A DNA stretch of 20,642 nucleotides, from assembly GCA_947490625.1 (NCBI GenBank), contig CANLHC010000005.1, positions 1 through 20,642 on the forward strand. Reading direction: 5' to 3'. Position 1 is the stretch's first letter, and the number at the start of each line of letters is the position of its first letter. A model generated the notes under the pieces. The model saw nothing but the letters and a program-made list of their open reading frames with translations, was not told the DNA's origin and made no database searches. The position numbers and the translations under genes were made by a program. This document shows, piece by piece, positions 15,058 to 20,642 of this stretch. Source of the stretch: Candidatus Nanopelagicaceae bacterium. Lineage in GTDB: Bacteria; Actinomycetota; Actinomycetes; Nanopelagicales; Nanopelagicaceae.

Positions 15058-15920
15058 TGAGAAGGCTCTTTAATAACAATGAGATACATAGAGATTAATA
15101 GGAGAACCCCACCAAGAATTACTTGTGGCGTCATGACTTCACGGCCAATGGTGATTGCAAAGAAAGCGGCAAATACGACTTCCAGCGTCAGAATCACAGC
15201 AACCTTTGTCGGTTCGATATGCGCCTGTGCCCACGTCTGAATAATAAAACCTAGCGCCGTAGCAACAATCGCAGTGAAGAAAACAACGGCCCACACTTGG
15301 TTATCAGGAGGAGCTTGATAACCCTCGACAAATGCGAACGTTCCGGTCAGTACCGTTACTGCAAAAAGTTGAACGATGGTCATCGCATAGACATCTCGTC
15401 CGGAGCTCCATTGCCCAAGGGCCACAATGTGAGCAGCAAAAGCAAGGGCACACAGGAGTACCAGAAATTCCCCGAAACCCATCGCCCATCCACGCAGAGA
15501 GAGCAGCGCCAGTCCAACAGTTGCTAGTCCTACGCATCCCCAGGTGAAGAGCGTGATTTTCTTTTTGAGAAAAAGAGCAGATATGAGTGGAGTAGCAACA
15601 ACGTAAAGACCGGTGATAAATCCTGTGATTCCTGCATCGGTTCTGGCGAGTCCCTCAGTCTGCAGGATAAAACCTGCGCCAAGTAGCAGTCCAGCTGTAA
15701 AGCCCTTGATAAAAAGTTCTCTTGTGATGAGGCGAAAAATCATCGGCCGCAAAACAAATAAAACTAGTGTGGCGATTCCAAAGCGTGTGAAGAGGAAACT
15801 ATTGACGCTTTGGCGCTCGATTGAATCCTTCATGACAACGAAGGTAAGGCCCCACGCAGCAGCTAGAGAAATTAAAGCAATAGGTGCGAGACGCAAGCGA
15901 TTGGCGCTACTTGTGGACAT
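15054..15920 (-). CDS. EamA/DMT-superfamily transporter, second copy
   Basis: This is a second drug/metabolite-superfamily permease, 288 aa, with about ten hydrophobic segments. It opens with LAPIALISLAAAWGLTFVVMKDSIE and has two EamA repeats: one to about residue 140 with FTAGLLLGAGFILQTEGLA and SALFLKKK, and one ending GGVLLLISMYLIVIKEPSQ. The second repeat carries HIEPTKVAVILTLEVVFAAFFA, the conserved helix 9 pattern. It is not a close copy of the gene at 8670. It lies 8 bp after nfo and overlaps ltaE by 4 bp. Substrate unknown; amino-acid export is a guess from the coupling to threonine aldolase. Confidence 0.88.
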   Translation of the reverse strand: MSTSSANRLRLAPIALISLAAAWGLTFVVMKDSIERQSVNSFLFTRFGIATLVLFVLRPMIFRLITRELFIKGFTAGLLLGAGFILQTEGLARTDAGITGFITGLYVVATPLISALFLKKKITLFTWGCVGLATVGLALLSLRGWAMGFGEFLVLLCALAFAAHIVALGQWSSGRDVYAMTIVQLFAVTVLTGTFAFVEGYQAPPDNQVWAVVFFTAIVATALGFIIQTWAQAHIEPTKVAVILTLEVVFAAFFAITIGREVMTPQVILGGVLLLISMYLIVIKEPSQ

Positions 15921-15928
15921 AGAAGAAC

Positions 15929-16792
15929 TTACCCTTTGCGCAACTTCTTAAGCAGAGCGATCTCTTTTCCATGTTCAGGCTCCATACCGGGAGTTTCTAG
16001 TATGAGGGGAGCGTTAACAACGGCGGGATGGGCCAGCAATTCTTTAAATGGATCAACACCGATAAAGCCTTCACCAATATTCTGGTGACGATCTTTGAGA
16101 GCACCACATACATCCATCGAATCATTGGCATGAATTAGTTGAATTCGTTCAGCTCCTGCAACTTCCACTAAGAGATCAAGGGTCTGCTTCATTCCACCTT
16201 TGACTGCAATGTCATGGCCTGCTGCAAAAACATGACAGGTATCAAGACATATTCCAACTTTAGGGTGGTACTCCAGCGCCTTTAAATAGTGTTCCAGATC
16301 TTCTAAGCGCTTCACAAGAGATTGACCTTGTCCCGCAGTTGGCTCGAGCAAGAGGTACGGCGCATCTTCGGTGAGCTCATTAAGAATGGGCATCATTCCC
16401 TCATGAATTTGCTTCCAGGCGCCCTCAATAAAATCTTCATTTACAGCAGAGCCAGTGTGGACTACGACACCGAGGGCTCCAATTTCTTTTCCACGCTTGA
16501 GTGAATACTGCGTCGATGCTAAAGAATTTTTATACGTTCCCTCAGTAGGTGAACCTAAATTGATGAGAAAAGGAGCATGCACGTAGACCTCTAGATCGAG
16601 TTCATCTGCACGTTCACGAAAGAGCGCATCTGCTTCATGGTTTGTCTCAGGCATGGCCCAACCACGAGGGTTTGATGTAAATACTTGGATTGCTTCAGCC
16701 TCGGTGATGCGCGCGTATTCAATGGAACGTTTTGCCATTCCACCACTTGTCGGGGTGTGGGCTCCGATACGCGGGCGGGACTGTGAAGGCAC
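15929..16792 (-). CDS. nfo: Endonuclease IV
   Basis: This zinc-dependent AP endonuclease nicks DNA 5' of abasic sites in base-excision repair. The 287-aa product shows the metal-site segments in order: RIGAHTPTSGG, VYVHAPFLINL, VVHTGSAVNEDF, LLLEPTAGQG, ICLDTCHVFAAGHD, IHANDSMDVCGALKDRHQNIGEGFIG and LILETPGM. No ligand appears missing. The only start is a GTG at 16792, 4 bp after the pknL stop, with AAGG close upstream. It probably shares the pknL transcript and is followed by the EamA gene after 8 bp. Confidence 0.95.
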   Translation of the reverse strand: MPSQSRPRIGAHTPTSGGMAKRSIEYARITEAEAIQVFTSNPRGWAMPETNHEADALFRERADELDLEVYVHAPFLINLGSPTEGTYKNSLASTQYSLKRGKEIGALGVVVHTGSAVNEDFIEGAWKQIHEGMMPILNELTEDAPYLLLEPTAGQGQSLVKRLEDLEHYLKALEYHPKVGICLDTCHVFAAGHDIAVKGGMKQTLDLLVEVAGAERIQLIHANDSMDVCGALKDRHQNIGEGFIGVDPFKELLAHPAVVNAPLILETPGMEPEHGKEIALLKKLRKG

Positions 16793-16796
16793 GGCC

Positions 16797-18677
16797 TTAC
16801 CCTACTGTGAGAGTCACCTTTGTTCCACGTTTAACCTTGGTGTTTACCTTGGGGTTGATGCCAATAACCACCTTTGAGGTTTTCGTCACTTTCTTTACCG
16901 CAACAGTCAGTCCTAGATCTTCCAAAACTGCTACAGCTCTCTCTTGGGTGTAACGCATAACATTTGGAATAAAGACAAAGGCGGAACCTTGCGAAATAAA
17001 TATTTCGACAGCAGCGCCCGCGGGTAGAGCCACGCCAGCTACCGGCTTCTGTGAAATCACTTCGCCCGGCATCACTACTTCGTCATAGATGTAGGTTGAT
17101 GTCACATTAAATCCTGCGCTAGTTAATTCGTTCAGCGCTTGTTCACCATTTTTACCAACGTAAGAGATAAGGTCAAATGTTTCAACGCCCTTACTCACGA
17201 CAAGATCCACGAGGGTATCTCGCTTTACCTGAGTGCCCTCTTTTGGTGATGACGAGATAATCAATCCCTTGGCGATCTTAGAGTTAAAGACTTCTGTGAT
17301 ATCTCCTGCTCGCAAAGGTGTTTTTGCGATTAATTTCAGGGCAGATTCAGTCGTGATATTTGTCAGCGCAGGCACTGCATAACGTTCTGCGCCTTTGGAA
17401 ACTGTGAGTGAGACGGTACCGCCTGGAGCTATTGAATCTCCAGCTGAAGGTTGCGTTGAGATGACTCGACCTTTGGCAATCTCCTCATCAAAACGCTCTT
17501 CCACAATTGTGGTCTGCAAACCAAGGCCAGCAAGCGTGGTGTTGGCTTGTTCGACGTTTGCACCTACAACAGATGGGAACTTCACCGATGCTCCAGGTCC
17601 GGCTAAAACCCACCAGCCGGTACCAGCAAGGAGAAGAGCGAGGCCTGCTGCAATCCAACGATTACGTTTTACTCTGTTGCTTACTTTTCTTCGAGCTCTC
17701 ACCTGATCTGTAGTCTCTGGGGTTTTTGCGATCGGTGAGGGCGACGGAAGTTTTTTTGAGCGCTTCTTACTTTTTTCTCGCATCGGAGCAATGGGAATAT
17801 CTAGTTCGAGACTGAGTTGCGGACCCGCAGGATTGAGAGCATGTGAAATAGCAAGTAGCTCGGTATGAAATTCCTGAGCATCGCGTGGACGCTCATCGGG
17901 ATCGACACGTGTTGCGCGATAGATAAGGTCATCAAGTGCTGGAGGAACGTTCTCAACAAGTGAACTGATGCGAGGAACCTGTGAGTTCACATGCATAAAG
18001 GCAATCTGAATTGGTTCATCACCTTCAAATGGTTTGTTTCCAGTGAATATTTCAAAAGCAGTAATCGCTGCTGAATACACATCACTTCGAGAATCGGCAA
18101 TTCCTCGCGATACTTGCTCTGGAGAAAGATACGAGACGCTCCCTAAGATCACACTCGACTCAGCGGTCATGGTGCTTCCAATGAGTGCGCCCTTTGCCAA
18201 GCCAAAGTCGGCAATCTTGATGCGGCCCTCTTTGGAAACGAGAATATTTTCAGGTTTTACATCGCGGTGAACGATTCCTAATTTATGTGCAGCTCCTAGG
18301 GCGCTTAACACCGGAAGCAAAAACTTAATTCCATCTGCAATCGGAATACTTCCGCGCTCCGTTAAATACTCTCGCAGCGTATGTCCGACAACCATCTCCA
18401 TCACTATGAAGACCGCAGGTACTCCACTCTGATTCCACCCTTGATCCTGCACCGAAACAATATTCGGGTGACTAAGCGCTGCAGCAGCCTTAGCTTCCCG
18501 AATAAACCGTTCGACGAATTGTTCATCTTGTGCAAGATGAGAGTGCATGATTTTGACGGCAACGCGGCGATCAAGTCGAGTGTCGAGGGCTTCGTAGATC
18601 GTGGCCATTCCTCCTGAGCCCATCTGGCTGAGGAGCTGATAGCGCCCATCAATGAGATGGCCAGTGAGATCAGACAT
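16797..18677 (-). CDS. pknL: PknL-type Ser/Thr protein kinase with four PASTA repeats
   Basis: This is a membrane-anchored eukaryotic-type kinase. PASTA domains bind muropeptides or lipid II, so it likely senses cell-wall state and phosphorylates cell-division or wall-synthesis targets. The 626-aa product has an N-terminal kinase domain (about 10-275) with MGSGGMATIYEA, VAVKIM (K42), HRDVKPEN (D139), DFG (157-159) and SPEQ. A Lys/Arg/Pro-rich juxtamembrane segment covers 301-340 and one membrane helix 341-359. Four PASTA repeats follow at about 366-428, 432-497, 500-565 and 568-626. The last ends the protein. Placement in the aroG-type DAHP synthase neighbourhood supports PknL over PknB, and no FtsW, PBP or FHA genes are adjacent as in the pknB cluster. 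TAAAAT six bases before the ATG suggests its own leaderless promoter. Confidence 0.93.
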   Translation of the reverse strand: MSDLTGHLIDGRYQLLSQMGSGGMATIYEALDTRLDRRVAVKIMHSHLAQDEQFVERFIREAKAAAALSHPNIVSVQDQGWNQSGVPAVFIVMEMVVGHTLREYLTERGSIPIADGIKFLLPVLSALGAAHKLGIVHRDVKPENILVSKEGRIKIADFGLAKGALIGSTMTAESSVILGSVSYLSPEQVSRGIADSRSDVYSAAITAFEIFTGNKPFEGDEPIQIAFMHVNSQVPRISSLVENVPPALDDLIYRATRVDPDERPRDAQEFHTELLAISHALNPAGPQLSLELDIPIAPMREKSKKRSKKLPSPSPIAKTPETTDQVRARRKVSNRVKRNRWIAAGLALLLAGTGWWVLAGPGASVKFPSVVGANVEQANTTLAGLGLQTTIVEERFDEEIAKGRVISTQPSAGDSIAPGGTVSLTVSKGAERYAVPALTNITTESALKLIAKTPLRAGDITEVFNSKIAKGLIISSSPKEGTQVKRDTLVDLVVSKGVETFDLISYVGKNGEQALNELTSAGFNVTSTYIYDEVVMPGEVISQKPVAGVALPAGAAVEIFISQGSAFVFIPNVMRYTQERAVAVLEDLGLTVAVKKVTKTSKVVIGINPKVNTKVKRGTKVTLTVG

Positions 18678-18683
18678 AAGTGA

Positions 18684-18689
18684 ATTTTA
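18684..18689 (-). promoter_or_regulatory. Candidate -10 box of pknL (leaderless), inside the upstream gene's end
   Basis: TAAAAT on the minus strand ends 6 nt before the pknL ATG and contains the TAA stop of the upstream kinase gene. No Shine-Dalgarno sequence is present. It would let pknL be expressed when the riboswitch-controlled genes are off. Confidence 0.45.
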
Positions 18690-19223
18690 TGTTGAAAGGA
18701 TGAATTCAGAGCGCTCTTTCGTGCGATCACTAGCGAAGTGTTGCCGCTGTTGATCAAGCCAACCCTTCATCGACTCAGAAATATGATCACCATCGCGTTC
18801 AATCACGCGCTGGAATCCGATAATCGGATCAAGATCGATCCAGATAGATGTGGCGAGGAACTCTTCAACTGCCACTTGCGAGCTACCGACACCTTCTAGG
18901 ATCAATAGCGATGTGCTTGCACAATGGCGCGGTGGATCAAAATCATTCTGTGACCAGTTGAAGGGGGAGTAGATCAGTTCTTTCCCGGCTTTATGAGAAC
19001 GTGTGATCCACGTTAATGATTCGGTGAGAGCCGTGCCGAGCGCATCTTCCCATCCGGCGTAGAGATCATCCATGTGTATGACGGTTATCGTGAAGTCCTG
19101 AGCGAGAGCAAGAGAAAGAGTTGCAGCAAGAGTTGTCTTCCCCGCCCCAGCCGGCCCATCAATTGCGATGATTGGCTGATCAGATGTCTTACAAATATCA
19201 GCGAGTGCTGCGATAAGTTCCAT
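18687..19223 (-). CDS. Uridine-kinase-like P-loop kinase, candidate thiamine (vitamin) kinase
   Basis: This P-loop NTPase of the uridine kinase/NRK-like group has 178 aa. Walker A is IDGPAGAGKTTLA (GPAGAGKT at 23-30), a substrate-site motif is VIHMDDLYAGWED (about 48-59), and the Walker-B-like strand is LLILEGVGSS (about 106-114). A charged lid region follows with RVIERDGD and FASDRTKERSE. Such proteins are common in actinobacteria, usually annotated uridine kinase or AAA ATPase, with no settled function that I know of. The ATG at 19223 has GGAGG (19231-19235) seven bases upstream, much better than the open TTG at 19250. Its start lies inside the pnuT ORF (26-nt overlap), so it is co-transcribed behind a TPP riboswitch. 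From that context I infer it phosphorylates thiamine or a precursor after uptake. Confidence 0.75.
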   Translation of the reverse strand: MELIAALADICKTSDQPIIAIDGPAGAGKTTLAATLSLALAQDFTITVIHMDDLYAGWEDALGTALTESLTWITRSHKAGKELIYSPFNWSQNDFDPPRHCASTSLLILEGVGSSQVAVEEFLATSIWIDLDPIIGFQRVIERDGDHISESMKGWLDQQRQHFASDRTKERSEFILST

Positions 19224-19743
19224 ACCACTGCCTCCACCCGACCGCTGCAACGATTGTAAATATCAGAAAGAGACCAGAAGTCAGGTAGACCTCTTGTGAG
19301 TAAAAAAGCGCTGTGTAACCAATGTTGATCACAAGCCACATCGGCCACGCTTCATATTTTTGATAAATCATGAGCATCTGAGCAGTAATCGAAGCAAAGA
19401 GCAGTACGGCATCGGCGTATGTTGCAGCCGCACCCACACGTTCAAGTACTGGTCCAAGAAGAAGAGTAAATCCGGCGATTCCTAGTAGTGAGTAAAGACG
19501 GTAAGAGTTTTTAAGTCGTCCCGGTACGGCACCATTTTTGCCCCAGCCAAACCAGCCGGCAATCGCAGCTGCGATAAATACAATCTGCAGAACGGCGCTA
19601 GCAAAATATTCTGATTGAAAGTAGAAGACACCATAGAGCACACTTCCCACTACCCAGAATGGCCAGGTAATTCGTTTTCCAGTAACTCCGAGAGAGACTG
19701 CGATGAATGAGAAGAGTGCTGCAAAGATTTCAAGGGTAGACAT
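19198..19743 (-). CDS. pnuT: PnuC-family vitamin transporter, probable thiamine transporter PnuT
   Basis: PnuC-family proteins move vitamins by facilitated diffusion and rely on intracellular phosphorylation for trapping. The 181-aa product is nearly all membrane, with about seven hydrophobic segments. The family pattern is clear: LEIFAALFSFIAVSLGVTGKR, WPFWVVGSVLYGVFYFQSEYF, IAGWFGWGK, and in the second half WPMWLVINIGYTALFYSQEVY and VAAVGWRQW. PnuC members carry nicotinamide riboside, thiamine (PnuT) or riboflavin (PnuX); the sequence alone does not decide. The TPP riboswitch directly upstream points to thiamine. The ATG at 19743 has AAAGGA seven bases upstream, lying in the 3' edge of the aptamer. 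The downstream kinase gene overlaps by 26 nt, and the transporter-plus-kinase pair fits a trapping mechanism. Confidence 0.85.
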   Translation of the reverse strand: MSTLEIFAALFSFIAVSLGVTGKRITWPFWVVGSVLYGVFYFQSEYFASAVLQIVFIAAAIAGWFGWGKNGAVPGRLKNSYRLYSLLGIAGFTLLLGPVLERVGAAATYADAVLLFASITAQMLMIYQKYEAWPMWLVINIGYTALFYSQEVYLTSGLFLIFTIVAAVGWRQWYGTYRSTR

Positions 19744-19750
19744 GAGTGAT

Positions 19751-19846
19751 TCCTTTCCACATCCGCATTACCGGACGGGTCTAGCGGTCGATCTCACGTT
19801 GAGATCCTCTCAGCAGCGCCTGTAACAAGCGCATGTGCTCCCGCGT
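19751..19846 (-). promoter_or_regulatory. TPP (thiamine pyrophosphate) riboswitch
   Basis: The minus-strand RNA shows the THI-box parts in order. CGCGGGAGC (19845-19837) is the 5' core. P2 forms from AGCA (19839-19836) with TGCT (19815-19812), extended by a GCGC/GCGC stem. GCTGAGAGG (19814-19806) holds the invariant CUGAGA. P3 is a perfect GATCTC/GAGATC hairpin (19806-19790). GACCGCTAGACCCG follows, then P5 TCCG/CGGA with loop GTAATG (19775-19762) and TGTGGAAAGGA at the 3' edge. Departures from consensus are ACCCGT where ACCTGAT is usual and AAAGGA where AGGGA is usual; P1 pairing is not obvious. The AAAGGA is also the pnuT ribosome site, so ligand binding likely hides it and represses translation. 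Confidence 0.85.
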
Positions 19847-19848
19847 TT

Positions 19849-20642
19849 TTAGTCTAGCGCACGTCGAGCAGAAAGTGCATGTACATATGCTTTTCCTGCG
19901 ACACGAATTCGGCGGGCCATAGAAGTTTGTGCCCGCTTGTTAAAGATGTCGTACCCAATAGCTTCTACCTCATCAACAATTCCACAGTAAAGCTCACTAG
20001 CGGCACGAATGCAGGGGCGGCTTGTGGGATGCAGTAGTTCAATACCGGGATCGGCTTCTTTCTGTAACTCGCGCACTCTCGCGATTTGAAACTTAAGGGC
20101 ACGAACAATTTCAGGCGTTAATCTGCGCGCAGAGAGCATCTCTTGATCAACACCTTCGGCAGCGAGTTCATCAAGAGGCAAATAGATACGTCCCCTATCA
20201 AGATCTTCGGCGACGTCTCTAATAAAGTTTGCCAACTGGAAGGCGATACCAAGTTTTTCCGCCGGTAGATACGCCTCGTCAGAAAGTGGTCCAAGAATAG
20301 GCACCATTTGCAGGCCAATGACTGCCGCTGAGCCGTAGACATATTCGCTCAAATCTTTATATGTGGCGTAGGTGCCAACGGTTAAATCCATCTCCATTGA
20401 GTGAAGGAAATCGACAAAGTGTTGATGGGGGATATCAAATCGCCTTACGGTATCAACCAGGGCAGCTCCTACAGCATCGTGACTTTTTCCAATTGCCAAG
20501 TCATTGAGTACACCAGAGCTCCACGTATTGAGAACTTCCGCCTTCTCTTCCGGGGTAAGAGTGGATGCTAAGTCGTCAACAATTTCATCGGCATATCTGG
20601 CAAAACCTTAGAGCGCATGCACAAATCGCTGCTTTCCCTTTG
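19849..20642 (-). pseudogene. crtB: Phytoene synthase gene interrupted by an in-frame TAA, 5' end beyond the window
   Basis: Phytoene synthase joins two geranylgeranyl diphosphates, the first step to carotenoids. One reading frame gives KGKQRFVHAL, then a TAA at 20610-20608, then GFARYADEIVDDL and a full CrtB body to 19849. CrtB proteins have Tyr at the TAA position (HALYGFAR), and TAC or TAT to TAA is one base change. The first Asp-rich motif (DEIVDD) lies just after the stop. The second is intact in NFIRDVAEDLDRGRIYLP, as are SMEMDLTVGTYATYKDLSEYVYGSA and the C-terminus. No ATG or GTG follows the stop before the Asp motif; the first start-like codon is TTG at 20499, already past it, so a restart would lack one metal site. 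It may be a true nonsense mutation or a sequencing error. Confidence 0.8.
19851..19856 (-). promoter_or_regulatory. Candidate -10 box of the riboswitch-pnuT transcript
   Basis: TAGACT on the minus strand fits TANNNT and would start transcription at about 19845, the very first base of the aptamer core. It overlaps the stop codon of the phytoene synthase gene. No good -35 was seen. Confidence 0.4.

Noticed and set aside
8670..15920. The two EamA genes as a recent duplication
   Set aside because: Their sequences share only family-level features and differ at both ends, so they are distant paralogues.
19198..19743. Nicotinamide riboside transport as the role of the PnuC-family gene
   Set aside because: The family name suggests it, but the TPP aptamer directly upstream argues for thiamine, and no NadR-type gene is adjacent.
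19849..20499. A complete 216-aa phytoene synthase starting at TTG 20499
   Set aside because: The frame continues upstream with conserved CrtB sequence including the first Asp-rich motif, so the TTG is an internal Leu codon and not a true start.

Overview
This is a compact actinobacterial chromosome segment with balanced base composition, far from the high GC of soil actinomycetes. The taxonomic markers are a SepH (DUF3071) division protein, a PknL-type Ser/Thr kinase with PASTA repeats, a class II DAHP synthase, a GGEDT-type phosphofructokinase, and the order rplS-lepB-rnhB-yraN-comM-dprA. Gaps are short, many ORFs overlap by 4 bp, and no insertion sequence, phage gene, CRISPR array, tRNA or rRNA was seen. 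A streamlined freshwater actinobacterium of the Nanopelagicales (acI) type would fit, but that placement is inference.

Layout. Positions 1-2954 hold the start of a probable topoisomerase A-subunit gene (minus), an alkaline-phosphatase-superfamily phosphodiesterase (plus), sepH (minus) and an inositol-monophosphatase-family gene (plus). Positions 3062-8666 carry a plus-strand run: rplS with a long acidic tail, lepB, rnhB, yraN, comM, dprA and era. Positions 8670-11044 are minus-strand: an EamA transporter and xylB. Positions 11130-14049 are plus-strand: a probably PPi-dependent phosphofructokinase, class II DAHP synthase and an O6-alkylguanine-DNA alkyltransferase. From 19856 down to 14026 a tightly packed minus-strand series reads TPP riboswitch, PnuC-family transporter, P-loop kinase, pknL, nfo, a second EamA transporter and threonine aldolase. 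The right edge holds a phytoene synthase gene interrupted by an in-frame TAA.

The most interesting unit is at 18687-19856. A thiamine-pyrophosphate riboswitch precedes a PnuC-family transporter whose ORF overlaps that of a small uridine-kinase-like P-loop protein. This suggests a thiamine uptake-and-trapping system: PnuT-type facilitated diffusion followed by phosphorylation by a kinase not recognised as a thiamine kinase. Other notable points are the crtB nonsense codon, the PPi-type signature of phosphofructokinase, and a TANNNT box 6-7 nt before the ATG of six genes, which suggests frequent leaderless transcription.

All coordinates and motifs were read by eye. Family assignments rest on recognised motifs, without any database search.
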